A stretch of DNA of 64,000 bases, from assembly GCA_030248225.1 (NCBI GenBank), contig JASANE010012226.1:62001-126000 (forward strand). The letters run 5' to 3'. This stretch comes from Trileptium ribeirensis (lineage: Eukaryota > Nematoda > Enoplea > Enoplida > Thoracostomopsidae). Positions 48,342 through 60,880 of this stretch are shown in pieces. Position 1 is the stretch's first letter, and every line of letters begins with the position of its first letter. The notes under the pieces were generated by a model. It saw nothing but the letters and a program-made list of their open reading frames with translations. It did not search any database and had not been told where the DNA came from. A program made the position numbers and the translations under genes.

Positions 48342-49405
48342 GTTAATTAAATAGGATTCATGTTAGAAGCCGTTTTAGATGCAAAAGGCGATGAAATTTA
48401 GAGTCCCAAGTTCGTTATTTGGAACCGATGGCGGCTGGTGACCCCACTTTTCAGTGTAATGGATAGTATAGTGCCCCATGATGGTGTAGAGCCCAAAAAA
48501 TCGAGGAGTTTTAGTTATTTCGTTGGTGGTTTGATGCTTAGCAAATGGTTGTTTAAACGCATAAATAAAAGGGTTCCTCAGGTCTCACGGGTAAGGTTCA
48601 GGTGACTCAACGAACAATTTGGGAATCTTGATAAGCCCTGATAGTAATTTGGTAAGCTAAATTTCAATTAGTTCTTTTAAGTAATACCCAAAATTTTGGA
48701 ACTTAAGTGACCCCTATTTGAAATATTAAAATCGTCGATTTTACCAAACTTTATCCCCATCAATTCATGCTGCGCACGCGCTCTAAAGCAACTAAGTATG
48801 AGTGCCAGAACCGGTCTTTTCGAAGCCTAATCACGGCGGAATATTTCGATCAAATTTGAGGGTATTCTGGCACTCGCTTGAGTACCATATACATTAACGT
48901 ATGAAATATTCGATACGTTTAAAATGTTAAGTGTGCGCACCAGGATCAACCTATGGGTACCGAATCGCCAAAAAACGAAAAAGGCCATTGTTAAAAGTAG
49001 TCTGACCAATGTCCCTGACCTTTCCGGACGCGCATACGATCATTTAACACACACTTATCTTATGCATACATGTTGATTACTAGAACGACCGGATACCTGC
49101 AAGCTGGGTTTGTTAGATTTCCCCATCATGCGAAAATCAGGTCCGCGCGCATTGCATGGGCCGAGCGCAAGGGCCAATAAACATTACAAAAGGTAATACA
49201 TTTTATTTTACATAGACAATATAGACGCACATCGCCACCTGCATCATGCTCCACCGGTATCCGGCCGTTTTCAGGATCAAATCCCTAAAATTTTCCGAAA
49301 TCCCGGGATGTTACATTGTACCTGATTTGCCATTTACTTTAGTATTGGTGATGACGTTACGACAATTCGAAGTCGTCACCTATATGTCAACAACAAAGTG
49401 TTTAG

Positions 49406-49487
49406 GTTGCTGGTAAACAACTTCGTTCACGGTCGCCAATTAATCTTAGAGATGATGAGCAATTGCAGAGAGAACTATTGCTACAAC
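49406..49487 (+). CDS. Candidate exon A of an unknown plus-strand gene
   Basis: Acceptor GTGTTTAG, donor GTAAGG. In phase 0 it reads VAGKQLRSRSPINLRDDEQL then QRELLLQ, a hydrophilic, helix-like text that leaves in phase 1 and fits exon B. A second open frame (LLVNNFVHGRQLILEMMSN and on) would instead accept phase 2 from 48258-48341. Only one can be right; I prefer the first because B and C follow in phase. Confidence 0.33.
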
Positions 49488-49989
49488 GTAAGGAAATGGT
49501 AACGCTTTCGTAGAAAGGGTAACTTCATGAAAGTACTGTTAGAAATGTGTAGGTATGCCTAAAAACGACCGCCCAGCAAGCTAATCTATTTTTTGCGCCA
49601 TAATATAAAACCACCATGCTGAAATAAAACATTAACATATCCAAACTGCACGTGTCCCAGGAACTAGTCAAAATACTATTCAAAGAAATTTGGTACTAAA
49701 TATCTATTTTTACATAACAAAAAACACAACCGCAACAGAATAGCGCACTGTCCTGTTCGAAACACGAGCTGGTCAGAAAACAGGCCTGACAAGCTAAGCC
49801 GGCCGGTCGCCAGACCACTGACTTTCCCTGCTGATACCAACACTACTGTATAGATGCGATATTAAGTAATGTGGTAGGTCCATCATAACTTTGTTGCCTA
49901 AGGGCAGAATCTTTGAAACGTAGCTAAAATGTTAGTGTGTTGGAGAAATCCCTACTCATCCAGTTTGTGAATTTTTACTATTGTTACAG

Positions 49990-50023
49990 TGGACATGAAC
50001 CGAACGCAGTTTGCTCCGCTTAG
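49990..50023 (+). CDS. Candidate exon B (34 nt)
   Basis: It has a very good acceptor (TTTTTACTATTGTTACAG) and a GTGGCG donor. Entered in phase 1 from exon A it completes CTG and reads DMNRTQFAPL, leaving in phase 2, which exon C accepts. Confidence 0.3.
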
Positions 50024-50274
50024 GTGGCGTATATGTAAAATACCGAGATTGAATAAACCATCTTTTATTTTCTGCAACTGACTAATTTATGTAAAGGAAA
50101 ATCAATTCGATCAGAAATATTTTAAACAACTTTGTAAGAAACGTATCGGGCTTTGTTACATTGAAAGTAAACTGCTGCGCTTTCCACAGAAATATCGTAA
50201 TTATTTTCGTTAGATAATCAGTTTATGGTGTTAATTGCATCAAAAGGCGAATGTAACTTGTAATAAGCACGTAG

Positions 50275-50421
50275 GACGGGATATACAGCTTCACTACCCC
50301 GGGATAATCGTTCTCCTACGGACCCGCCGAATCGACAGCTACCGGTTAAACAGGCTACAGTTGCATCTACCATAAATATGCAAGGATCGCCGACAGAAAC
50401 CCTCAGCCTTGCCCGCAAGTA
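50275..50421 (+). CDS. Candidate exon C, Pro/Ser/Thr-rich
   Basis: Entered in phase 2 it reads TGYTASLPRDNRSPTDPPNR, then QLPVKQATVASTINMQ and GSPTETLSLARK. Its GC content is clearly above the AT-rich surroundings. It either ends at TAG (50420-50422) or is spliced at the consensus-like GTAAGC beginning at 50422, which would cut that stop. The acceptor is weak. The text is disordered and cytoplasmic-tail-like, with no family recognised. The opposite strand is also open (50418-50218). Confidence 0.33.
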
Positions 50422-50422
50422 G

Positions 50423-53400
50423 TAAGCCTGACTCGCCTTTACCTCTGTCTACACTTGTTATTCCATGCACCATTTTGGTAATTTGTTATCTAAGAACTGC
50501 AGGAGTGTTAATTACATTAATTTTATCCACTCACGCAATGTACAAAAACATTTTATTCAATGTTAGGTTAAGATTTCATAAAATACTGAAAGAAAAACGA
50601 TTAATAGATAATATAGTATCAAGAATAAAATATTATAAACTGTAGGTTTCCGATGTTGGACCAAATATTTAGTAAACAATGTTTAGAACGCAGATATTTT
50701 TACTTTTACAAATTAGCAAATAAATTTTATTTAGCAAGTATTGAAAATAAATACATACAAGTATCGTAGGCTTTACTATCAGACCTACTAACAATCCGTA
50801 CTATCAATAATATCGCTAGTCACAGTAATAATTTGGTGACTGAATCCAGATATTTGGCGTAGTAGCCTACGTGTTCAAGCAACAGCGACATCGTAGCAAA
50901 ATGGTTATCGAGTGTGTCTTTAAGGCAAATGATACAGGCACGACCCATCGTGTGAACAAACATTTCCCCAACGCAAGTCCCGAATGCAATTCAATTCATT
51001 CAGCAATGTAAACGTTAAAGAGAAAGCAAATTACTCAAAATTTAAGACCAGTCTCTTTGCGATTCTCTGTACCTTAAAATAAAAGTACGCGCACACTACA
51101 GCCGTAACATCCATTTGATAACAGCGGCGAAATATTTGTATATGTAATCACAGCAAGCTAAGCTAGATAAAATGTGTAGCAGCTTTCCGTATACAAATGC
51201 TAAAAATATAGCATTTCACGGTTATCATAGAACTAAATGAAGAAAAGAACAGCTTCTGTATACCTATAAGTGACTATTATATGCTATCCTATGCTTTGCG
51301 TATACAAATGCTAAAAATAGCATCTCTCGGTTATCGTAGAACTAACTGAAGAAAAGAGCAACTTCTATATGGCCTAAAAGCACCTATTATATCAACAAAT
51401 TTACCACCTATCGGGTGCAGGCGCTGGTGACCGGGTTTTAGCCCACCATTAAAACGTTCACATTTTCGCTTGATATAATTATATACACAGTGAAACTAGA
51501 CTTTGGAAAATTTACAACATTCATGAATCTGAAACGAAATGCTAATATACATTTCGTAATTCATAGCTACAACTTTGCTTTACGTTTAGTATATAAATTA
51601 AAATTATAATCGTTATGATATTGAATATAAGATTTATAAATTAATGCACTAAAATTTTTCACAAGTTCCCTGTAGCAGTTTTACAAAATAAGACTGCAAA
51701 CAAATAATGCCAAACTAGCAAGAACGAGGGTTATGCAGCCTAAGTAATTCGCGCTGTAAGCTCATACGAAGATGTATATACTAGGTTATGGTGTTGAGTT
51801 TAGGAGCACCAGTATTTAAACGTACTCCAATGCCTATGTAAAAGGTCACTTTCTTTACATCCCGAAACTCGTCGAATAGTGATGGGTAACAGCCGTGGTT
51901 CCCGTCGGGCGCCCGGCCGAAGATTGTACAGCCGTTGTCCAAGAGTCGACCTTGAATAATTTAACCCGTCGGTCGGCCGTTAACGGTCGCGAAAGTCGGT
52001 CAGCAGTTACGAGACGCTCTCGGCCTGCCGTTGTCTATACGTCTACTACTATATAACAAGCTAATTAAACCATATTACTGGAACTTTTTGATGAATATAA
52101 CCGCTATAACAAGCATACATGGATTTTGTACCGTCTAGAAGCATCTTCTAATATTTAAGAACGTATGTGCTTTTATTATTAAATTAATAAGCGTCAATGT
52201 TTAATGACGCATTTCAAAGCCGACCATCACCGAACACTAGATATAAAAGAGTCTTCCTATAGTCTGCCTAGGTGTAGGATTCGGCTATAGGATATGCGCA
52301 AAACCTTCATACGCAAATCGATTATTGAAAAGATGTTGTAGAAGCATTTACGAATATTAAATCGTCGCATAGTAAGAGAAGCTTCTTGGAAGTCAGTCAT
52401 CCGTTTACTGTCACCCAGCTGTGGGCTGGCCGTCAGGCCGTCAACTCACCGTTTTACTTCAAACACCCGTAGCCAATATTATTGTCGAAATTTTCCAGTG
52501 TTTTGATACCATATGACCCATCTTTTCAAGGCGCTTAGGAAATGTCCAGTTGTGCCACTTCATGAATAGTTTAAAATTTCTATAGTTTTCGGATTTTTGG
52601 GCGACCCCTTCCTTGGTACTGAAAATTTTCGGAAATTTTTATTATGTCATGCTAATCGGATTGAAATTAGCTGGATCTGCTCATGGGTTAATTAGTTATG
52701 AGCGTTTTGCAACATGTAATACAGACGATAATTGTAAAAATTTCACCAACAGCTTTGAAGTTGGGGCATTGACGTGATCATTGCTCATTCTAAACCTTCC
52801 TCTTACGTCATTACAATATCGCCAATGAGACATATCGGAGATATATTACAATTATCTTCTATCATCTGAACCTTTTGTTCAACTCAAAAGGTTAATTTTA
52901 TCTTAATATTTATAATGAGGCATGTGCTTTTACGATAAACTGTGCAATCTAAACATGTACCCCCAACAAAAATATTAATATAAGCTATGTATATTCGGTT
53001 AAAGTCAGCGTTACCAACGAATGTGAACAAAAGCAACAATAAATCAGCACACGATAAATTATACATAAGATACATCCATCAGGAAGCACTTACTGCCACA
53101 GAAACAGTCCCTTCTCACTACATGACATTCACAATACATTTTCAACACGTATTTTACTAGAACAAAAAATATCGTTGTAAACGGATTAACCTATATGAAT
53201 TTTAGCAAACTCTTTATTACAAAAATCCTTTAGCATTTGATAAAATATACATATTGAAATAATCCTTCAAATACTTGAACAAGGTTTAGTTTTCTATAAA
53301 ATTAACAAAACCGGGCTTAGTTTATAGAAGCGAACATCATTCTGATGTCCAACTAGATAATTCGCTGGCAACATTACTTTATAATAGTTCTATGTAATTA

Positions 53401-53450
53401 GTATACAAGGTCTCGCCAAAAATCTCACAATGTATGAATAGTGCACAAAC
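50423..53450. other. AT-rich spacer with one tandem pair and a GC island
   Basis: A ~105-bp near-duplicate occupies 51181-51283 and 51293-51390 (GTATACAAATGCTAAAAATA, GGTTATC, GAAGAAAAGA). A GC-rich island at 51882-52045 begins TAGTGATGGGTAACAGCCG, and related GGCCGTCAGGCCGTC text lies at 52430-52450. These could be the ends of a ~580-bp hAT-like element, but the termini do not match well. No gene is supported here. Confidence 0.4.
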
Positions 53451-53453
53451 GTA

Positions 53454-53654
53454 GTGCCGATCAATCTAAACTGGTCAACTATCTGCAATATGATATGCAT
53501 AATCCAACTAGCGACAACAGCCGCTATAGTCCTTGTAGCTTTTGCTGTTTCATGTTTTTTCTGCAAACACTGGATAGTCAGTCCACAGACATATCTACAA
53601 CAGCCCTATGTAGTTTATTATTATCAGTCACTATATATGCAACAAGTACTATAA
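53454..53654 (+). CDS. Candidate membrane-spanning exon, Tyr-rich juxtamembrane tail
   Basis: The open stretch contains IIQLATTAAIVLVAFAVSCF followed by FCKHW, a convincing single transmembrane helix. A Pro/Gln/Tyr-rich tail follows (SPQTYLQQPYVVYYYQ), with a stop at 53652-53654. Whether the first part is exon or intron is unclear. Possible donors inside are GTAGTT and GTACTA. A decayed copy of the same segment sits at 53696-53775. No family was recognised. Confidence 0.28.
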   Translation: MPINLNWSTICNMICIIQLATTAAIVLVAFAVSCFFCKHWIVSPQTYLQQPYVVYYYQSLYMQQVL

Positions 53655-53775
53655 GGCTAAGTGGATAAAAAATCTACACATTCTCACTAGTGACAAAAAT
53701 TATAATAAAACTTCTGTAGCTTCTTTGCTCTACATTTCTTTTGCGACAACTGAGAAGTCCTGGCACGTAAACTAG
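53506..53775 (+). repeat. Tandem pair covering the membrane-spanning segment
   Basis: ACTAGCGACAACAG with CTTGTAGCTTTTGCTGTT (53508 on) aligns with ACTAGTGACAAAAA with CTTCTGTAGCTTCTTTGCTC (53697 on), and both run on to similar text. The second copy is not open in the matching frame. Confidence 0.5.
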
Positions 53776-54416
53776 CATTGTGTAGGTTATTCTATGAGGC
53801 ACGAACACTATATCAAGATAAGCTAATAGGATAATAGCTCGAAATAGGGACAGGGATAATTAAGACAGTTAACAAACTTTAACAGCGAATGTCACAAACT
53901 CAAGGATAATCACAACTTACAGAAGTGAAATATGATAGCATAAAAATTCGGGGTGATTATAATGGGAATTGTGCGTTTTCAATTAGTGGCTCCGCAGCGT
54001 GCTGTGATATATACACGATTGAAGCTGCAGACTCATTGCCTTATGCCTAAAAATGCGCAAAAATGTAACACAAACAACATTCGTATCCTTAAATATTAGA
54101 TATAGCAATAAAATTTTACTCTTTACTGGGTATATATCGTAAAAGTTCGAAATATATACTATCTACGTGATTAATTTAACTAATTTTTATCGAAATACCT
54201 AACTCTTGGATGTTCAATATAGCACATCTTATAGTGCATCATTTAAGTTGAATTTGTGGCATCGCAGTCTATATGGAATGTGTCGGGTATCCCTTCCTAC
54301 AGCTTTGCGAAGCATGTGAGTGACAATTTTCGGTTTCGGAGATTACAATGGTCAAACAACTGTTTGTATGCCGCATTGTCTGCTGTTAACTTGCGCTAAA
54401 TCTAGCAAGTAACAAT

Positions 54417-54985
54417 TTGCAACAACAATGTTGTTGCATAGCTAAAGTGCAGTATATCCCTATAGCCGCACCTGTTAACGTGTGCATTGTGTTACATTGC
54501 GACGCTAAGTATGAATTAAATAGACTTATTCTTGCCACAATTTTGTCAGTTGTAGAACTAGATTACAGACATTTATGTACGCAAAATGTGGGCAGTCAGA
54601 TGTCGTTCATCAGAGCAACCGTTACACCTTATACAATTTTCCAATTTTCAGTTCGTACAGTTTGATAATAAAGTAAATCGCTGCGACGCTCTTAGAATAT
54701 TTTCCGACGTTGGACCGCCTACCGATCACCATGTGACGTCTGAAAGGGTCTCTATTGCCACTATGTGACAGACCTCATTGTGTCAAGCTATCCTTGTACC
54801 AATTCATGTCTGACAAGGCTGTTCCATCAGTATTTGTTTTGTATCATAGACTGTCACAATGTAACAGTGACGTACTTCAACAAATGTATCTACATCATAC
54901 CCTCAATAATTTATTAGATGTCACATCTAAAAACTTCTCCCTATGCATACCAGACTATGCACAGTATAAACTCCACAACAAATGA
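54417..54985 (+). pseudogene. Coding-like text in three successive frames, unknown
   Basis: Three overlapping open stretches (54417-54665, 54586-54768, 54755-54985) lie end to end in different frames. They carry protein-like text such as APVNVCIVLHCDAKYELNRL, FSDVGPPTDHHVTSERVS and VFVLYHRLSQCNSDVLQQMY. Two frameshifts would be needed to join them, suggesting a decayed gene or element. I recognise no family. Confidence 0.2.
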
Positions 54986-55905
54986 TACAATTCTCGGAAT
55001 ACCTATGAATCATGCCAATGGCTAAGCCAAATGCATGTATTAATGCAAAAATACAATTTTGGAACACATGTATACATATTATATATACGAAATGTATACA
55101 GTTTTTAAACACTTCATCATGTATGAGAAAAACACGGTAGACTCAAGCGATGTGCCCCACACTGTCATTCCATTTTGCTGCTATACATAAATGGTTCCTT
55201 TTGCAGTCGAATAATACTTAGCATTCAAAAACGTTTTATATTTAAAACGATGTCTATGAAATTTTAAAATATTTCTACAAGATGATTCATGCCAGTTCCA
55301 ACATTGGCTCAACTCAGTTCAAATGCTTTGCTCACATACATTATAAATTTAGATACCACACTTTGTTATGCTACACAAATACACTGTCCTTGGACATCCT
55401 CATAGATGTCTAAAGCAGCACTCTATAATTCCTACTTTATGATCCTAATGCAAAGATTGCTCATCCTAGCTTTCGAAACGATACTACAGTGTGACGGATA
55501 ACATATTGAATGATTGTGGTAATGTAATGCACAATTTGAGCCATGCGTACAATACATATCATTGCCGCCTAAGCATGTTTATGACGCTGAATGACGGCTA
55601 GATTTACTAGCACACAAAATAGTATTTATATGTAATCAGGTAAGAGCGCTTATCACAAGAAAAAAACCAAATTCTTAAGTTTGTTTTCTATAAACCGCTT
55701 CTTGTCAGTTTTTACGGTATAGTACTGTCAATTTCATTGTTATTTCTTGTAGCAAAAATCGACGCTTTCATACAAAAACCTAAATCACCGGCTTTTTGAA
55801 ACTGCTAAAATGCTACCCGTGGCAAATTGATTTGCCAGCTTATCGAGAACATTATATCACCAACAATAACCTCAAATACCTTCACCTTCACAATAACACA
55901 ATACG

Positions 55906-56085
55906 ATGAATAACAAATTACAAGCGGTGCGGCAGCCCAACCAAACCACAGCAAATGATAGCAAAAAATTAGTTTCAAGTACAACAACCTATCACGATAG
56001 TGATGAGCTACTTGTAACCCATACGAGACTAAGTCGTGAAACATCGAAATCTTGTCATCAATGTCTGATCTTCGATCGGCAATGA
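55906..56085 (+). CDS. Small hydrophilic open frame, unknown
   Basis: ATG at 55906 opens 59 codons of hydrophilic text starting MNNKLQAVRQPNQTTANDSK, with SSTTTYHDSDELL and a SCHQC pair near the end. The opposite strand is open too (56044-55805, hydrophobic), so only one can be meaningful and possibly neither. Confidence 0.18.
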   Translation: MNNKLQAVRQPNQTTANDSKKLVSSTTTYHDSDELLVTHTRLSRETSKSCHQCLIFDRQ

Positions 56086-56639
56086 AATTTTATGACCATC
56101 TTATCATGCGCGTAGCTTAATCCTAATCGACAGAAATCGTCAACATTTGAAAGGATCATTTATAACCTCTCTTTGGAAAAATTCAACGGTGCGATAATAA
56201 AGAGAACATCTGTACCACCACGCCCTGTTTTTATGACCTTAAAAGAGCATTCCAAATATTACAGTGCAGAATATTGTTAAAAAGCTTCAAAAATCAACAT
56301 TCCGTGTTCAAAGCAGTGTTAAAATAATACTAATACCCTATCTTTACGTAATAGTTACCAGACTACTATGGTTTTAGAGAGTTGCAATTTTTTTCTGTAC
56401 ATATTTTACCCTATAATATTGTCAAGATGCTAAAACTGACCAGTTACAGCCATGTACAATGATAATGCAACAGAACAAATCAGCACGTTAAACCAACGTT
56501 AAGCATATAACTGTTAGCGTTGATACAGCTTTAAAATTTCCTTTGCTGTAACGGTGGCTCAAAAACTAAAACCATATGGGCTATTGTGATTTCCACTGGG
56601 ACAAATTACAAATCTACTGGTGCATTAATTCTATTTCAG

Positions 56640-56800
56640 GTGTCAATAACAACAAGATTCTTCGCTGGGACCGTTGGGTCAACAACACAACTCCGCCTTT
56701 ATACGACTACAGAGAAAGCAGAACAATATACAGAAATATGAACAAATATCTAACTCCAACGAAATATATACGTCGGTCAGATATGCCCACTGGAACATAG
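56640..56800 (+). CDS. Candidate terminal coding exon, Tyr-rich
   Basis: The acceptor is strong (TTAATTCTATTTCAG). Entered in phase 1 it reads VNNNKILRWDRWVNNTTPPL, then YDYRESRTIYRNMNKYL and TPTKYIRRSDMPTGT, ending at TAG 56798-56800. An exact AATAAA follows at 56865-56870. Tyr content resembles the tail at 53.5 kb, so both could belong to one membrane protein; that link is speculation. Confidence 0.3.
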
Positions 56801-56864
56801 TATAAAATTGCTTGTAAAAATCGGAGCAACCAATCCATATTTTTATCGGAGAATGTCGAGTATA

Positions 56865-56870
56865 AATAAA
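56865..56870 (+). terminator. Possible poly(A) signal
   Basis: AATAAA lies 64 bases past the stop of the candidate terminal exon. Confidence 0.3.
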
Positions 56871-56879
56871 GGGTTCTTC

Positions 56880-58840
56880 TCTATTACTCCTTTGTTTAAT
56901 GGTGTTATTTAACAATGGCTCTCTGACAGGTGGAGTTATAGATAAACACGAACCTATCAATATGCTCACTCATCCATTAAACGGAAAATAATTAGCCAAA
57001 TCCTAAAGTAAATATTTAGCTGAATCCTCAAATCCGCTTCAAAATTATTACAGTGGTAACAATAAAACATTTTTATTTGACATGCAATAAGCCAATTTTT
57101 AACTCCAGACTTTTTATCCCAATGAATTACAAAGCTATTTTTTACATTAATTTATATATTTTACTTAATGTATTTCCGCATAAATACCTAGTGGACGGTA
57201 AACCTATGGACCGCCGGGTCATAACGTCATATTCGGTACAAAATCAGGGATGGATGGTTGCTTCCGTTCTGAAATGTACTTTCAATTATCATATTTCTTG
57301 AAATAATGTTTGCTAGGACCGCGGGTCTACAAAACCCGATGGTAATAATGCATTATATATATAATGATTATAGCACGAAGAAATATATTAGAGTGCATTG
57401 ACACATAATAAGACAAAACAACCTATTTTGTTGCCGCAAGCCACATTGCTGATAACAGCATATGGTATATGCTTAGTTTAAAAATTTGTACGCTGTAATC
57501 CAAATATTTACGTTACAGGCGAACGCTCAAAACTATTGTTGGCCTGAAAATTAAAAACTATAAGTGTAAGGGACACACGAAAACTGATAAAAAAGCAAGC
57601 ATGGCAAACGTGAAATACGATATATAGCCGAAACCGTCGTTACGATATTCAAAATATCACAGTCGTACAAGATAAGTTGTAGTAGCTCTTCTCAACCTCT
57701 ATGCCTCCAGAAAAGACCAGCGAAATCCGTATTTTTATGAACAATAAATCACGACTAACCGAATTTTCTTTGTCAAATCGTATAGCACACATCTCGACGT
57801 GCAATAACATAGATAAAGTAAATAAAGTAGAAAACACTCTATATTGAGCGCGTGAACGAATCACACAAACGTAGTAGTTGTAGTCGTACAACATACGCAA
57901 CATAACACAAACCAGCTACACTGAATCCAGATACAGAAAGCGCAAACAAGCTCCTCCACAATGATTTGCATTAAATATAATTACCCATATTTGGCTATTA
58001 AGTAAATTGATGACGAGCCAGCTACCAAACCAAAGCTATTACAAGATAATATAATTTTAAATTGTTTTGCAAAACATGTGAAAATGAAATTCGCTCAGGG
58101 TAACACATTACCTACTGCCTTTTTGCAGACGTGAGTGATTTAAAATTTCTATTAGAGACTTTATGCGAATTTTAACATAAATATACACTTCATAACTCAA
58201 CAATAAACCAGTCTTAGCGTAAGTACAAAGCATGTAGTTTAGAAATGTAGGCTCTCAGCTGACGGTCGGAAACCATAAGTTCATTTCATTTACAGCTTAA
58301 TTTTCGTATCGATGTTCGAACAACAGCTACGACCAACAATAAGTCTTATTTCATAGGGTTTTGACTGCAAAACCTCATAAATAGTGTTTTTAGATCAGAC
58401 AGTTATATGTATTACAATTAATCAACCAATCCCTTAAAATATGTCAAAATGTTAATTCAGGCAAAAAATTTCTTGTTCTACTCACCCCGATAAGTACCAC
58501 GTATTTTTTATCATTACAGATATCTGAAGAAAGATAAGAGACAAAAATTCATAGTTCAAAATATACTAAATAAACTTGTCAAACCTTAATTATAAGAGTT
58601 TTTAATGCATGTATATACAACCCAGGCCTGAAATGCAATACGGCAGCAACCGTATTTCAAACCTTTTGTGCAAGCAAAAGGGCAACACCGGTTTTTCGAT
58701 TTTTAATGAAATTCGGTTATTCGAAATCTGAGACTACAGCTACTAAGCCAAGCCACAGACATTCAACTTATCTTCAGTGAGTCAATCAACTAGTATTCGT
58801 CATGCCGAAGGCGTAGCCATGAAGTCTAGCGGGCCTAGAA
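56880..58840. other. AT-rich, no supported gene
   Basis: Open stretches at 57053-57301 (plus) and 57903-57649 (minus) have no recognisable similarity and no good splice context. No repeat was noticed. Confidence 0.4.
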
Positions 58841-59821
58841 CAGAGATGGAAACAGGTCGGCGAGTCACGGGGTAAGATTCTTTTAGTGTGAGACGCGGCT
58901 TAGTTCGGCTTACGGGTCAAAGAATTGACCAGCGTAACCTGTACCTCACCAGAGGAAAAACACTGACGCGCCGTAATATACAAATGACAACACTCTGTGT
59001 ATATGCCGACGTTTGCGGATTGAGCTTGCAGCCAATGCGGTTTTTCTAAATTTTAACCTTGTATGTTGTGATGTTTTTCTGTAGCGAATTATAAAAATTT
59101 GCTGCCCTCATGTTGATATATTAAAACGAAATTGTGTGCTCAATATGTTGGTTCGTCTTCCTTACCCGATTTTTAGGGTATGTATACTAGAGCTCCTATA
59201 TCATTTTTTTGAGATTGGGAAGCCATTCTCTAAAATTGAATTATTATCCTATGTATTATATAACAGTGTCAAATGAGGCACAGCTGTGAGCCTGTGACTC
59301 CCCTTTATACTTTAATTAATTCAAGGACTAATTGCCGCATATCATTCTATGTTTGAATATTTATATTTTCCAATTTTTAATGTAATTAAGTTAATAACTA
59401 ATATTTTAAGTTAGAGCACAAGCTAAAAATTTTTGTCTGACACTTCTGTACTAAAAGTGAGGGTGTGTAATTTCCAACATTTTGAATACGTTTTACAATG
59501 CCTTACCAGTTAACATAACAGACAATGTTTTCAATTCTGTATAAAAATTTCTCCCTTCTTAAGCAGTATCATATACCATACAATAACCCCATGCAATGTC
59601 TTTAACGCTACTGAAAGTGACGTAACCTCAATTCCTACACTGCCAATTTTAGAACTGCAAGTGTTCATTCATTTGAACATTTCGTAAAACTTACACCTCT
59701 TGTAAACTACTCTCATTAAATAGTTTGAAATTTTCAAAAGTTTTTTCATACGGGAACGGGTAAGCATAGTCACCTATCAGGTGGTTTATGGGTCAAAAAC
59801 AGTGACCTGTACCCATCTCTG
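58841..59821. mobile_element. hAT-like non-autonomous element
   Basis: The left end CAGAGATGGAAACAGGTC and the right end GACCTGTACCCATCTCTG are inverted repeats (about 15 of 18). CAGAGATGG is a common hAT-type terminus. The 8-bp flanks GCCTAGAA (58833-58840) and AGCTAGAC (59822-59829) share only the CTAGA core, so a target duplication is plausible but worn. The interior is AT-rich without coding text. A partial extra end (CCTGTACCTCACCAGAGG) is near 58950. Confidence 0.55.
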
Positions 59822-60210
59822 AGCTAGACCGCATTTCGGTCGCCTAATTATTTTTGATATCTTTTATGTTGTCTAATGAAAGGTTGAATTACGTGGGAAA
59901 TTTTGAGAAATGTTATAATATAAAGGTAAATCATTAACACCAGAAGTCTCGCATTCTATATATAGGCATTAATATACATTCCAGAATTCTGCGTAAGTTG
60001 CTGTCGACGGTAGGCAGTTGTAGACAATTTTTGTTACGAGACAACTGTGAATATATTAGAATTTTATTAAACTTTTTTCGACGGTACTGGACATTCTTTT
60101 TAACAATCCTGGCTACGGCCCGTGGTTGTAGTTTGAATAATGTATTGTAGACTAGTCAAAGTTACGAACTAAACGAGGTGTTCACCGGCGTGTAATACAC
60201 AAATTCCAAA

Positions 60211-60471
60211 ATGGAGTTTTCTTGCGGCCCCGAAAGCCAAGACATTGAGGCTCAGATAGAAGATTGTACGAAACACTTTCCAAAATTTAGCTGCACCCCT
60301 TTACAACTAATCGCAAACAACAAGTATGCCCGGAGTCGTCTGAGGGTGGTACAATCTTTTAGACTCCTTAGACGTTTCAGCTATACTATATACCGTTTAG
60401 ATGATCGATATATGTGTATGAACGAGTGGAAGGATGCACTACAAGTAACACAATATATACATTTGAGTTGA
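60211..60471 (+). CDS. Possible first exon or small ORF, unknown
   Basis: ATG in a good context (CCAAAATGG) opens MEFSCGPESQDIEAQIEDCT followed by KHFPKFSCTPLQLIANNKYA. Codon use there is more balanced than in the flanks. The frame stays open to 60471, but possible donors (GTACGA at about 60267, GTGGTA at about 60345) suggest the coding part may be shorter. No family was recognised and no partner exon found. Confidence 0.25.
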   Translation: MEFSCGPESQDIEAQIEDCTKHFPKFSCTPLQLIANNKYARSRLRVVQSFRLLRRFSYTIYRLDDRYMCMNEWKDALQVTQYIHLS

Positions 60472-60880
60472 TGTAGTCAAAAATAACATCTATAAATAAA
60501 GCAATGCGCAACGAAATAACGTTTTTAAAAACAAATTTATTATCATCATTTGTGTGCTTCAAAATGACGCCGAAAAACGAGTGTTGTCTAGTCTGAAATT
60601 CACAAATAAGTACAAAATTTAACAATAAAACAACAATTAAAGTAGTTTACAGCAATTAAAGTATTTTAACTAATATTCAATTGTTGGCTATATGATATGA
60701 GTTTTCGGCGATAAAAGGAAAATATAGCAAGTCAACTATGTCGACTAGCCATGTAATTTAGGAAAGCACAAATTGTTTCGCTGTAACGAAGAGCCTATCT
60801 GGCCACAATTAACGCTTGTAAAGTCACAAAGTATAAAATATTCAAGAAATTGTTCCAATCATTGTTGTAAGAAACAGATA

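Noticed and set aside
55805..56044. Hydrophobic 79-codon minus-strand frame
   Set aside because: It is antisense to an equally plausible hydrophilic plus-strand frame, with no splice or family support.
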